Assembly (NCBI RefSeq): GCF_900113445.1
Contig: NZ_FOPJ01000002.1
Coordinates: 1 to 52,994, forward strand
DNA: 52,994 nucleotides
Source of the DNA: Corynebacterium spheniscorum
GTDB lineage: Bacteria; Actinomycetota; Actinomycetes; Mycobacteriales; Mycobacteriaceae
Reading direction: 5' to 3'
Below are positions 7,948 through 16,234 of the stretch, piece after piece. The stretch's first letter is position 1, and every line of letters starts with the position of its first letter. The position numbers and the translations under genes are program-made. Under the pieces are notes generated by a model, which was not told the DNA's origin, made no database searches, and saw nothing but the letters and a program-made list of their open reading frames with translations.

Positions 7948-9363
7948 TTATTTCCACTTCATGCCTTGGTCTTCAATGAACTGCCCAACTTCGGTGGGGG
8001 TCTTGCGCAGCTTCGGGTCGAACTTCAGGTAGGCCATGGTCTCGCGGGTAATCAGACCGGAGAGAATCAGAATACCGATCAGGTTCGGCAGCGCCATCAG
8101 GCCATTGGCCAGGTCAGCGAAGGTCCACACAACCTTAATTTCGGTGGTGGCACCAATGAACACCACGCAGGTGAAGATAGCGCGGTAAACCACCGAAGCG
8201 CCACGCCCAAAGAGCGACTCGGTGCAGCGCTCACCATAGTAAGACCAACCAATAATGGTGGAGAAGGCGAAGAACACCACCGAGATCGACACGATCGTGC
8301 CACCCCATTGGCCAGGCAGTGCCTGCGAGAAAGCATCCGCGGTCATGGTGCCGGCAACATCAGCACCCTTATCCCACACCCCGGTAATCACAATCACCAA
8401 ACCGGTGATGGTCACAACGATGATGGTGTCAATGAAGGTCTGGGTCATAGAAACCAAACCCTGACGCACCGGGTGGTTGGTCTTCGCAGCAGCCGCAGCA
8501 ATAGCAGCCGAACCCATACCGGACTCATTGGAGAAAATACCGCGAGCAACACCGTACTGAATCGCCATCATCAGGCCCGCACCAGCGAAACCACCGGTAG
8601 CAGCAGTGCCCGTGAAAGCATCCTTAAAGATGGTGGCCACAGCAGCGGGGATCTGCTCAACATTCATCGCCAGCACCACCAAACCGCCGATCACATAAAT
8701 AACGATCATGAGCGGAACGAAAGCAGCGGTGATGCGGCCAATCGCTTGGATGCCGCCCAGAAGCACGGCACCAATGACGATGAACATCAGCACACCAGAA
8801 ACCCAGGGGTCCAGGCCGAAGGTGTCATGCAGGCCAGCGGCCACCGCATTGGCCTGGGTCATATTGCCAATACCGAAGGAAGCAATAATCGCAAAGACCG
8901 CGAAGGCAATGCCCAGGATCTTGCCGATGGGCCCCTTAATGCCGCGGCGTAGGTAGTACTGCGGGCCACCGGATTGCTCTCCGGCAGCATCGGTGACACG
9001 GAAACGAACCGCCAAGAAGGCCTCAGAGTATTTCGAGACCATACCCAACAGGCCGGTGATCCAGATCCACACCAGGGCACCTGGGCCACCAAGGGAAAGG
9101 GCGGTTGCCACACCAACGATATTGCCCACACCAACGGTGGCGGCAAGCGCGGTGGTTAAAGCTTGGTAGTCGCTGATATCGCCAGCGGCTTTGTCGTCGG
9201 AACGGTCAATCAGTCCGTGGCGCAGAGCGCGACCCAGGGTGCGGAATTGGAGTCCCCGCAGCCGGATCGTCATATATATGCCGGTGCCGAGCAGGAGCGG
9301 GATGAGGAGGAAAGGTCCCCACACGATTCCTGAAATATTACCGAGGTAGTCGTTGAGCGTCAT
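7948..9363 (-). CDS. Alanine/glycine:cation symporter, AGCS family
   Basis: The 471-residue protein has about ten membrane segments and carries out sodium- or proton-coupled uptake of alanine or glycine in this family. Family hallmarks are TVGVGNIVGVATALSLGGPGA (about residues 75-95), SKYSEAFLAVRFR, GGPQYYLRRGI and the late block RGIFSNESGMGSAAIAAAAA. The length is normal for DagA/AlsT proteins. The start MTLNDYLGNISGIVWGPF matches the family's N-terminus. The gene is monocistronic with its own terminator. Preference for Ala, Gly or Gln cannot be decided from sequence. Confidence 0.93.
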   Translation of the reverse strand: MTLNDYLGNISGIVWGPFLLIPLLLGTGIYMTIRLRGLQFRTLGRALRHGLIDRSDDKAAGDISDYQALTTALAATVGVGNIVGVATALSLGGPGALVWIWITGLLGMVSKYSEAFLAVRFRVTDAAGEQSGGPQYYLRRGIKGPIGKILGIAFAVFAIIASFGIGNMTQANAVAAGLHDTFGLDPWVSGVLMFIVIGAVLLGGIQAIGRITAAFVPLMIVIYVIGGLVVLAMNVEQIPAAVATIFKDAFTGTAATGGFAGAGLMMAIQYGVARGIFSNESGMGSAAIAAAAAKTNHPVRQGLVSMTQTFIDTIIVVTITGLVIVITGVWDKGADVAGTMTADAFSQALPGQWGGTIVSISVVFFAFSTIIGWSYYGERCTESLFGRGASVVYRAIFTCVVFIGATTEIKVVWTFADLANGLMALPNLIGILILSGLITRETMAYLKFDPKLRKTPTEVGQFIEDQGMKWK

Positions 9364-9599
9364 GCGAATAACCTAGCGGGCTATAGAAATAATCCGCATC
9401 ACATTCGCAGAAAAAACTTGGCAAAATCGCATTATTCACCCCCGAACGTGGGGAAATTCTGGGGTTGGGGCGCAGTGGGGCAGCTCCAGCAGCGACCTTG
9501 GGCATCAAGAAAGTCCATCATGGAAGAAGTGAGAAGAACGTGACACCGCGTCCCTTTCTTAATTGATTGACCGATAGCGCCGAATGAGGAGACAGACAC

Positions 9600-11255
9600 A
9601 TGGCACATGAGCGCGCCGGGCAAGTCGCCCTTCCTGAAGATCTCATCGATATTGCCGAGCTGGTGACCGCCTACTACACCCGCACCCCGGACCCCCAAGA
9701 CCCTGATCAACAAGTCACCTTCGGCACCTCCGGGCACCGCGGCTCCTCCTTGGATAATGCCTTCAACAAGGCTCATATCCTGGCCACCACGCAGGCCATT
9801 GTGGATTATCGCCACCAAGAAAAGATCGGCGGCCCGATCTTCATTGGCCGCGACCCGCACGCCTTAAGTGAACCGGCGATGATCTCCGCGATGGAAGTGC
9901 TCATCGCTAATGACATCACCGTGCTGGTGGATGATCGTGGCCGCTACACTCCTACCCCCGCAGTGTCCCAAGCCATTCTCTCCCATAACGCCACCCTCGA
10001 AGGTGGGGTCACCGGCACTGATCCCAAGCGTGCTGATGGCATCGTTATTACGCCTTCGCATAACCCCCCGCGTGATGGCGGCTTCAAATACAACCCGCCC
10101 TCAGGTGGCCCGGCAGATACTGATGCCACCGATTGGATCGCCCAGCGTGCGAATGATTACCTTCGCAAAAACCTCGAAGGTGTTAAGCGCACCCCGGTCG
10201 AAGGCGTGCTGGATAAAAAAGCCCAGCGCTATGACTTCATGGGTACCTACGTCAAGGACCTGCCCAATGTGCTGAACCTGGATGCCATCCGCGAAAGCGG
10301 CCTGCGCATCGGCGCTGACCCCATGGGTGGTGCCTCGGTGGATTATTGGGGTGCCATTGCTGAGGCCCATAACCTCAACCTTACGGTGGTGAACCCCCTA
10401 GTTGATCCCACCTGGCGGTTTATGACCTTAGATACCGATGGCAAGATACGCATGGATTGTTCCTCCCCGAACTCCATGGCCTCGCTGGTGCATAACCGCG
10501 ATAAATATGACATCGCCACCGGCAATGATGCCGATGCGGACCGCCACGGCATTGTCACCCCAGATGCTGGGCTGATGAACCCCAACCACTACCTTGCGGT
10601 CGCCATCGAGTACCTCTTTAGCCACCGCGATTGGCCAGAGCACACCGCCGTCGGCAAGACCCTGGTCAGCTCCTCCATGATTGACCGCGTCGTTGCCTCC
10701 CTCGGCAAGAAGCTGGTCGAGGTTCCGGTCGGCTTTAAGTGGTTCGTCCCGGGCCTGATCGATGGTTCCATTGGTTTCGGTGGTGAAGAATCCGCCGGCG
10801 CTAGCTTCCTGCGTTTTGATGGCAGCGTGTGGTCCACCGATAAGGATGGTCTGATCCTGGACCTCTTGGCCGCAGAAATCACCGCGGTGACCGGCAAGAC
10901 CCCTTCGCAGCGCTATGCGGAACTTGCTGAAGAATTCGGTGCCCCCGCCTATGCACGTACCGATGCGGAAGCTAATCGCGAGCAAAAGGCGATCTTAAAG
11001 AAGCTCTCCCCGGATCAGGTCACGGCCGATACCTTGGCCGGCGAGCCGATTACCGCCAAGCTCACTAAGGCACCGGGTAATGATGCCGCCATCGGTGGGC
11101 TGAAGGTCTGCACGGAATCCTCCTGGTTCGCAGCCCGCCCCTCCGGCACCGAAGATAAGTACAAGATCTACGCGGAGTCCTTCAAGGGCGAAGAGCACCT
11201 CAAGAAGGTCCAAGCCGAAGCCAAGGATCTGGTTACCGAGGTGCTAGGAAAGTAG
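9600..11255 (+). CDS. pgm: Phosphoglucomutase, alpha-D-glucose specific
   Basis: Interconverts glucose 1-phosphate and glucose 6-phosphate, linking glycolysis to glycogen, trehalose and cell-wall sugar nucleotides. The 551 residues contain the N-terminal [12 protein letters not shown], the phosphoserine loop [11 protein letters not shown] (about 151-161), the metal loop [11 protein letters not shown] (about 304-314), the sugar-binding [10 protein letters not shown] and the phosphate-binding [13 protein letters not shown] near the C-terminus. An AGGAG sequence 8 nt upstream supports the ATG at 9600. The last 16 bases of the gene, including the stop codon, are duplicated immediately downstream. 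Confidence 0.97.
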   Translation: MAHERAGQVALPEDLIDIAELVTAYYTRTPDPQDPDQQVTFGTSGHRGSSLDNAFNKAHILATTQAIVDYRHQEKIGGPIFIGRDPHALSEPAMISAMEVLIANDITVLVDDRGRYTPTPAVSQAILSHNATLEGGVTGTDPKRADGIVITPSHNPPRDGGFKYNPPSGGPADTDATDWIAQRANDYLRKNLEGVKRTPVEGVLDKKAQRYDFMGTYVKDLPNVLNLDAIRESGLRIGADPMGGASVDYWGAIAEAHNLNLTVVNPLVDPTWRFMTLDTDGKIRMDCSSPNSMASLVHNRDKYDIATGNDADADRHGIVTPDAGLMNPNHYLAVAIEYLFSHRDWPEHTAVGKTLVSSSMIDRVVASLGKKLVEVPVGFKWFVPGLIDGSIGFGGEESAGASFLRFDGSVWSTDKDGLILDLLAAEITAVTGKTPSQRYAELAEEFGAPAYARTDAEANREQKAILKKLSPDQVTADTLAGEPITAKLTKAPGNDAAIGGLKVCTESSWFAARPSGTEDKYKIYAESFKGEEHLKKVQAEAKDLVTEVLGK

Positions 11256-11270
11256 CGTGCTAGGAAAGTA
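11240..11270 (+). repeat. Tandem duplication of the pgm stop region
   Basis: GTGCTAGGAAAGTAG, encoding the last residues and stop of pgm, occurs twice in a row separated by one C. The second copy is untranslated and supplies part of the -10 region (TAGACT) of the next gene. Confidence 0.75.
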
Positions 11271-11274
11271 GACT
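11269..11274 (+). promoter_or_regulatory. -10 hexamer TAGACT, leaderless promoter
   Basis: TAGACT lies 8 nt before the ATG at 11283, with no Shine-Dalgarno between them. It begins at the end of the duplicated pgm tail. Confidence 0.4.
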
Positions 11275-11282
11275 AGGGCCCC

Positions 11283-11762
11283 ATGAGCACAAAAATCCCC
11301 GCCACCAAAGACACTCGCAGCCTTGATGTGGCGGGGATTCTTGCGCGCTTCGGCATGGCCATGGTGTGGCTGTGGTCCGGCTACACCAAATTCATTGATA
11401 CCTTCGGCACCACCCAATCCATCCTCGCGTACGAGCTTTTCTCCAACCGCCAGCTGGTCAACTTCCTTGCCATCGCGCTGCCGGTTACAGAACTGCTCCT
11501 CGGCGCACTCTTGCTCCTTGGGGTATTCCTACGCGCCAGCAGTTGGTTCGGTGCCGCACTCATGCTGGTGTTCATGGTCGGCATTGCCCAAGCCTGGGCA
11601 CGCGGGCTGACCATTGATTGCGGTTGTTTCGGCACCGGCGGCGAGAACCCAGATGTCACTGCCATGACCTATATCAAGGAACTGATTCGCGACAGCATTT
11701 TCCTTGCGGCCTCGCTCTATACCGCCCGCCGGCCGTTTACACGCTTTGCTCTGCACCCTTAA
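11283..11762 (+). CDS. MauE/DoxX-family membrane protein
   Basis: A 159-residue protein with four predicted TM segments, starting with ILARFGMAMVWLWSGYTKF. The conserved TIDCGCFG motif before the last helix is the CxC signature of the MauE branch, whose members are linked to disulfide or thiol redox relay. The next gene, 28 bp away, encodes a membrane-anchored DsbA-like thioredoxin, so the pair probably forms an extracytoplasmic disulfide-forming unit with this protein as quinone- or thiol-linked partner. That role is inferred from context. Each gene appears to have its own leaderless promoter. Confidence 0.85.
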   Translation: MSTKIPATKDTRSLDVAGILARFGMAMVWLWSGYTKFIDTFGTTQSILAYELFSNRQLVNFLAIALPVTELLLGALLLLGVFLRASSWFGAALMLVFMVGIAQAWARGLTIDCGCFGTGGENPDVTAMTYIKELIRDSIFLAASLYTARRPFTRFALHP

Positions 11763-11777
11763 GTTTCGGCGCTAAGC

Positions 11778-11783
11778 TAGGCT
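11778..11783 (+). promoter_or_regulatory. -10 hexamer TAGGCT, leaderless promoter of the DsbA-like gene
   Basis: TAGGCT is followed by seven bases and then the GTG at 11791. No Shine-Dalgarno is present. Confidence 0.5.
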
Positions 11784-11790
11784 AGCTCAC

Positions 11791-12516
11791 GTGAGCAAAG
11801 TGAAATCCCCGAACCAAGAAGGCCATGGATTCGCCTGGGTCCTGGCCATTGTCCTGATCCTGGCGGTCGCCCTCGTCGGCAGCATCGTGTGGAAGAACCG
11901 CGGCAAAGCCGAGGAAACCCACCTCGTTGATCGTGCCTATGAGAAGGTCGATATTGACGCCAAGCTGGACGGCGATGTGGTCACACTCAGCAGCTCCAAA
12001 ACCACGGACGCCACCCCGCAGGTCGATCTCTACGAGGACTACTCCTGCCCGCACTGCGGCCACCTCGCTGTCGCCACTGATGCGCAGATGAAGGACGCCG
12101 TGCAGGCCGGCAAGCTGGTGGTGCACATCCACCCGCTGCACTTCCTCGACCGCGATAACACCTCCGGACACTCCCACCGCGCGCTAGCCGCCGCCCTGGC
12201 GGTCGCAGATCACGGCGATACCTCCCTTTATTGGAATTATCGCGCCATGTTGATGGAAGACATGGAAAAGATCTACAACAAGTGGTCCGATGATCAATTC
12301 GCCGACGCCGCGAAGGAAATGAACGCCCCCGACACCGTCGTCGAGGACATCCGCAAGGCCGCCTACCTCGACCGTGCCACCCAGGCCGGCAAGGACAACG
12401 CTGAGAAGCTGAAGAAGGAAACCGGCAAGGTCTCCTCCCCCCGCGTTGTCAAGGATGGCAAAGACATCTCCGGCACTGACCTGGAAAATTGGGTAGAAAT
12501 AGCTTCCCAGAGCTAG
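11791..12516 (+). CDS. Membrane-anchored DsbA-like thiol:disulfide oxidoreductase
   Basis: This 241-residue protein has one N-terminal TM anchor (FAWVLAIVLILAVALVGSIVW, about residues 11-31) followed by a Thioredoxin_4/DsbA domain outside the membrane. The active site CPHC occurs in YEDYSCPHCGH (about 81-91). The cis-Pro region is probably GKVSSPRVVKDGKDI near the C-terminus. Actinobacterial proteins of this type form disulfides in exported proteins. It follows the MauE/DoxX gene, which may reoxidise it. The GTG start has no RBS but has a well-placed -10 hexamer. Confidence 0.9.
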   Translation: MSKVKSPNQEGHGFAWVLAIVLILAVALVGSIVWKNRGKAEETHLVDRAYEKVDIDAKLDGDVVTLSSSKTTDATPQVDLYEDYSCPHCGHLAVATDAQMKDAVQAGKLVVHIHPLHFLDRDNTSGHSHRALAAALAVADHGDTSLYWNYRAMLMEDMEKIYNKWSDDQFADAAKEMNAPDTVVEDIRKAAYLDRATQAGKDNAEKLKKETGKVSSPRVVKDGKDISGTDLENWVEIASQS

Positions 12517-12526
12517 ACCTTCTTTA

Positions 12527-12582
12527 GCTTTCCCCGAGACCCTGCGGTGCGCGCCCAAGAATCGGTGCGCCCTGCAGGGTGA
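12527..12582 (+). repeat. Copy of the GCTTTCCCCGAGA 3'-end repeat with stem-loop
   Basis: GCTTTCCCCGAGACC begins 10 bases after the DsbA-like stop codon, followed by a stem in which ACCCTGC pairs with GCAGGGT and GGTGCGC pairs with a shifted inner copy. It may serve as the transcript end. The copy has the same orientation relative to its gene as the other four. Confidence 0.5.
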
Positions 12583-12710
12583 TTTGGGGGAGCCCGCGCC
12601 TTCATTCTTTTCTTGACGCGAGTAGTTAATGGAAAGACCTGCAGATTTGTCTTCTCTTCCGGCGGGTTGTACATTAACTGGAGTCCACAAGCAGCAGCTT
12701 GATGACGCAC

Positions 12711-12783
12711 GGGGCTATGGCGCAGCTGGTAGCGCACCACACTGGCAGTGTGGGGGTCACGGGTTCGAATCCCGTTAGCTCCA
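12711..12783 (+). tRNA. tRNA-Ala (anticodon GGC), copy 1
   Basis: A 73-nt cloverleaf: acceptor GGGGCTA with TAGCTCC, anticodon loop CTGGCAG (anticodon GGC, reads GCC/GCT alanine codons), T-arm GGGTTCGAATCCC. CCA is not encoded. Confidence 0.96.
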
Positions 12784-12839
12784 CTGCGAGAAGAACTCCG
12801 GTTCCGATCGCAATTTTATAACTACACACCCTTTTCTTC

Positions 12840-12912
12840 GGGGCTATGGCGCAGCTGGTAGCGCACCACACTGGCAGTGTGGGGGTCACGGGTTCGAATC
12901 CCGTTAGCTCCA
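12840..12912 (+). tRNA. tRNA-Ala (anticodon GGC), copy 2
   Basis: Identical over all 73 bases to the copy at 12711, separated from it by 56 bp. Its 3' end is followed by a terminator stem and then by the metal-resistance cassette. Confidence 0.96.
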
Positions 12913-12929
12913 CGGATAGTTAAACGTTT

Positions 12930-12968
12930 GAACCTTGTCTCGCATCATCGCGAGGCAAGGTTCTTTCG
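12930..12968 (+). terminator. Terminator of the tandem tRNA-Ala genes
   Basis: AACCTTGTCTCGC pairs with GCGAGGCAAGGTT and is followed by CTTTCGTT. It lies 18 bases after the second tRNA. Confidence 0.85.
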
Positions 12969-13182
12969 TTATGCGCTACTGCGGGGGAGTCCACATCTTC
13001 GGCTTCTGGTGCGCGCGCATCTCCCTGATTCCACTCGGATCTCAGGAAATTCCAGGAACGTATCGTCACTAGAATTCGCCGGCTACCAGGTGTTTGAGAT
13101 CTTCCGCCGGTTCCTCGGCATGCCTGGCAGCTCCAAAAACCACAGTGATGAAGACCAATTTGTCATCACCCCTAGCGCATTA

Positions 13183-13216
13183 GTCAGCATCTGGTGTATG
13201 GTCATTACATGCTGAC
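13183..13216. promoter_or_regulatory. cmtR promoter with flanking inverted repeat (candidate operator)
   Basis: TATGGT at 13197-13202 lies 6 nt before the ATG at 13209, with no RBS, so the transcript is probably leaderless. A perfect inverted repeat GTCAGCAT / ATGCTGAC (13183-13190 and 13209-13216) brackets this -10 box. A dimeric ArsR-type repressor bound here would block RNA polymerase. The operator role is inferred. Confidence 0.45.
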
Positions 13217-13604
13217 TATTGCTTCTCGAGTGGACGTAATGAACCGGCTCGGCCGCGCCATGGCCGATCCGACCCGTTCACGAATCTTGCTATCACTATT
13301 GGAAGAGCCCGGCTACCCAGCGCAACTTGCGCGGGACCTGGACCTATCACGAACGAACGTCTCCAACCATCTCGCGTGTCTACGCGGATGCGGCATCGTC
13401 GTCGCCGAGTCCGAAGGCCGTCGAACCCGCTATGAGATCGCAGACCCGCACCTAGCGGCAGCGCTCACGGCGCTGGTGGATGTGACGCTCGCAGTCGATG
13501 AAAACCAACCCTGCATCGACCCGGTCTGCACGGTTCCCGGCTGCTGCGACTCCAGCTCCCAGGACACCGCTGAAAACGAGAACCACACGGAGATGGCACG
13601 ATGA
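13209..13604 (+). CDS. cmtR: CmtR-type ArsR-family metal sensor (Cd/Pb type)
   Basis: A 131-residue winged-helix repressor expected to release its own promoter when it binds soft metals. The sequence follows Mycobacterium tuberculosis CmtR closely: LGRAMADPTRSRILLSLL, the recognition helix SRTNVSNHLACLRGCG and AVDENQPC. With the start at 13209 the three CmtR metal ligands fall at the same numbers as in the tuberculosis protein, Cys57, Cys61 and Cys102. That supports this start over the GTG at 13194. The C-terminus adds more cysteines (PVC, GCC). It overlaps the ATPase gene by 4 bp (ATGA), so the pair is one operon. Confidence 0.93.
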   Translation: MLTIASRVDVMNRLGRAMADPTRSRILLSLLEEPGYPAQLARDLDLSRTNVSNHLACLRGCGIVVAESEGRRTRYEIADPHLAAALTALVDVTLAVDENQPCIDPVCTVPGCCDSSSQDTAENENHTEMAR

Positions 13605-15826
13605 GCCGAGAATGCTGCGGATCTGAAGAACCAGTTATGCCAGAACCAGTAGACACCTGCTGCGCCGACGAGAAGCCGGCCGCGTCGGAACCGGTTGATG
13701 CCTGCTGCGCCGACGAGAAGCCAGCCGCGTCGGAACCGGTTGATGCCTGCTGCGCTAACGAGAAGCCAGTCGCATCGCAATCGGTTGACGCATGCTGTGC
13801 CGGCGAGAAGTCTGCCGCGCCGGAACCGGTTGATGCCTGCTGCGCTGCCGAAAAACCAAACGTGGAGCAGCCAATCGACGCCTGCTGCGACCCCTCCGAT
13901 TACAGCGAGGAACTCGCCCCTTGGTGGCGCGACCGTGCCCTCGCCCTACCAATCGCCTCGGGCGTGTTGTGGGTGGCCGGCCTTATCTTGGATTGGCAGA
14001 ACCTGGAGACCGCCGAGGTGGTCGCCTTCGCCTTAAGCCTCGCGGCCGGTGCATGGACCTTCGTCCCCGGTGCCCTCAGGCGCTTGTTCACCGGCAAAGG
14101 CCGTGGCCGCTTGGGCGTGGCCCTATTAATGACGATCGCCGCCATCGGTGCGGTGCTCCTTGGACACGTCGGCGAAGCCGCCGCGTTGGCCTTCCTATTC
14201 TCGATCGCAGAGACCCTGGAAGACCGCGCAATGCACCGCGCCCAGCAGGGCCTGCGTGCCCTGCTCTCCCTAATCCCAGAAACCGCACGTGTCTCGCGCG
14301 GAGCCGAAGAACAGACAATCCCGGCCTCCGAAGTCCGCGAACGCGACATCCTGATCGTTGGCGCTGGAGAGCGGGTCGCTACTGACGGCATCGTCACCGA
14401 GGGGCGGTCCTGGGTGGACACCTCCGCGATCACAGGAGAATCCATCCCAGTCGAGGTTGGCCCCGGCGAACCAGTGCTGGCCGGATCGGTCAACGGCACC
14501 GGCACGCTGCACATCGAAGCGAACGCTGATGGGCGAGATAACTCACTGACGAAGATCGTCCAGCTGGTCGAACAAGCTCACGCGAACAAGGGTGAACGCG
14601 CCCGCATGGCCGACCGCATTGCCCGCCCTCTGGTGCCGCTGGTGCTCATCGCGGCTGCCCTGATCGCGGTATTCGGTTTCATCGTCGGCGATCCGGCAAC
14701 CTGGATCGAACGCGCCCTCGTGGTGCTCGTCGCTGCATCGCCGTGCGCGCTAGCGATCGCAGTGCCTGTCACGGTGATCTCCGCAATCGGCTCAGCCAGC
14801 AAGTTCGGCGTTGTCATCAAGTCGGGTGCGGCCTTCGAGCTCCTCGGCACAATCAACCGAGTCGCCTTCGACAAGACCGGCACTCTTACCCGCAACCAAC
14901 CTGAGGTCGTCACCACCCACGCCACGAATGGGCACTCCGAGGACGAGGTTCTCGGGCTTGCCGCGGCGTTGGAGTCAGCGAGCTCGCATCCGCTGGCCGA
15001 AGCCATTATTAACGCCGCCACGCACCGCCCCGAAGCAACCGAGGTGCAGGAGCATCCCGGCCACGGATTAACCGGTGTGATCGATGGACGCCGAGTACGA
15101 GTCGGTAGCCCCCGCTGGATCAACCCCGGCACCCTCGGCGAAGAGTCGACGCAATTAGCTGAAGCCGGGATGAGTGTGATTGTGGTGGAGGTTGATGAGC
15201 AGGTAGTCGGAGTGATCGGCATCCGTGATGAGCTGCGCCCGGAAGCTGCAGAAGCCATCGCTGCACTGAAAGCACAGGGCGTATCGACTGTGATGCTCAC
15301 CGGTGATAACACTCGCACCGCTGAGGCAATCGCAGCACAGGCTGGCATCGATGAAGTTCATGCTGAACAGCTCCCCGCCGACAAAGCTGAGCACATCCGT
15401 CAATCTGCCGAACAAGTGCCAACGGCAATGATCGGCGATGGCATTAATGATGCCCCCGCTCTGGCGTCTGGCACGGTTGGCATCGCGATGGGCGTCACTG
15501 GCTCCGCCGGCGCAGTCGACTCCGCCGATGTCGTGTTCACCGGCCATGATCTGCGGCTCATCCCTGATGCCCTGGCCCACGCGAAGCGAGGCCGGAAGAT
15601 TATGACTGGCAATATCGCTCTGGCGATGGCGATCATCATCGTGCTATTCCCCCTCGCCCTCTTCGGCGTGCTGGGTCTCGCCGCGGTCGTGCTGGTTCAC
15701 GAGGCTGCCGAGGTCGTCGTGATCCTCAACGGCATCCGTGCCGCCCGCGTTCATCGCCGTGCTCTCCCACCCGCTAGCAACGAGGCTATGTCTTCGAAGC
15801 TCCCTGTCGAGATGGGTAGCCGCTAA
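13601..15826 (+). CDS. ctpG: CtpG-like heavy-metal P1B-type ATPase with Cys-Cys repeat N-terminus
   Basis: A 741-residue metal-exporting ATPase, the likely effector of the CmtR operon. Residues 1-104 hold seven CC pairs, six of them in a 15-residue repeat of the form EPVDACCADEKPAAS. TM segments start near 108. The actuator motif is TGES, the membrane metal site SPC is at about 380-382, the phosphorylation motif DKTGT starts at about 424, and GDGINDAPAL and the C-terminal LAAVVLVHEAAEVVVILNG follow. The core resembles M. tuberculosis CtpG, which as I recall has a single DACC before its first TM and no HMA domain. The gene overlaps cmtR and probably exports Cd, Pb or Zn. The exact ion is inferred. 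Confidence 0.93.
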   Translation: MSRECCGSEEPVMPEPVDTCCADEKPAASEPVDACCADEKPAASEPVDACCANEKPVASQSVDACCAGEKSAAPEPVDACCAAEKPNVEQPIDACCDPSDYSEELAPWWRDRALALPIASGVLWVAGLILDWQNLETAEVVAFALSLAAGAWTFVPGALRRLFTGKGRGRLGVALLMTIAAIGAVLLGHVGEAAALAFLFSIAETLEDRAMHRAQQGLRALLSLIPETARVSRGAEEQTIPASEVRERDILIVGAGERVATDGIVTEGRSWVDTSAITGESIPVEVGPGEPVLAGSVNGTGTLHIEANADGRDNSLTKIVQLVEQAHANKGERARMADRIARPLVPLVLIAAALIAVFGFIVGDPATWIERALVVLVAASPCALAIAVPVTVISAIGSASKFGVVIKSGAAFELLGTINRVAFDKTGTLTRNQPEVVTTHATNGHSEDEVLGLAAALESASSHPLAEAIINAATHRPEATEVQEHPGHGLTGVIDGRRVRVGSPRWINPGTLGEESTQLAEAGMSVIVVEVDEQVVGVIGIRDELRPEAAEAIAALKAQGVSTVMLTGDNTRTAEAIAAQAGIDEVHAEQLPADKAEHIRQSAEQVPTAMIGDGINDAPALASGTVGIAMGVTGSAGAVDSADVVFTGHDLRLIPDALAHAKRGRKIMTGNIALAMAIIIVLFPLALFGVLGLAAVVLVHEAAEVVVILNGIRAARVHRRALPPASNEAMSSKLPVEMGSR
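13643..13912 (+). repeat. 45-bp tandem repeat encoding the Cys-Cys metal-binding array
   Basis: Six consecutive 45-bp units (the last diverged) each encode 15 residues with the core D-A/T-C-C. The first three units are almost identical at the DNA level, which suggests recent amplification by slippage or recombination. Confidence 0.9.
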
Positions 15827-15932
15827 GCCGCAGCATAAAGCTGTTCTTCCCGCTGATCGGTGCGAGGAAACAGCTAGCTCTAGGACGAAAGCAAGATTAG
15901 AGCACTATTAGTCAGCTCCGCGGCAATAGAAG

Positions 15933-15965
15933 ATCCCAGGTCACAGCCCGTGACCTGGGATTTTC
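15933..15965 (+). terminator. Terminator downstream of ctpG
   Basis: ATCCCAGGTCAC pairs with GTGACCTGGGAT around AGCCC, followed by TTT. It lies about 105 bases after the ATPase stop codon. Confidence 0.85.
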
Positions 15966-15988
15966 CATATAGTTAAAGGGGTGAGTAG

Positions 15989-16093
15989 GGGTTAAGTAGC
16001 AAAAAGTGTGCTCAACTTTCGATGTTCTCGCTGCTTAGAGTACGTAAATCGGGCTTTTATAAGGTTTCGGATCATGTATCCGCTACTTAACCC
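15989..16093. repeat. 105-bp inverted-repeat element related to 172-606
   Basis: GGGTTAAGTAGC at 15989-16000 is repeated in inverse orientation at 16082-16093. The left edge continues AAAAAGTGTGC, the sequence found at the right edge of the 172-606 segment read inward. Both elements lie just outside a gene block, and neither encodes a transposase. Confidence 0.5.
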
Positions 16094-16234
16094 GGAAGCT
16101 AGAGCGCGAGCACGACGATTTTTGAAGACCAGCACTTTGTGCCGGTAACGGACGGAGTGTCTCTTCCTCAGCTGGGTTTAAGCGAAGAGAAAAGCCCAGG
16201 CCGTTAGCTCTAAGTTGGAGCATTTCTTATGTCA

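Larger units (their letters stand above)
15827..16234. other. Intergenic region after the metal-resistance cassette
   Basis: No gene is visible in these 408 bp. They contain a terminator (15933-15965) and an inverted-repeat element (15989-16093). The rest shows no open frame with a ribosome binding site. Confidence 0.6.

Noticed and set aside
7918..8952. 344-residue plus-strand frame antisense to the AGCS gene
   Set aside because: His/Asn-rich shadow of a well-supported membrane protein gene.
12711..12912. tRNA duplication as attL/attR of an integrated element
   Set aside because: The two tRNAs are only 56 bp apart and both complete; there is nothing inserted between them.
12877..13215. Plus-strand frame beginning inside the second tRNA-Ala
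   Set aside because: Starts in a tRNA and runs over its terminator; no RBS and no family. I also looked for integrase remnants here and saw none.
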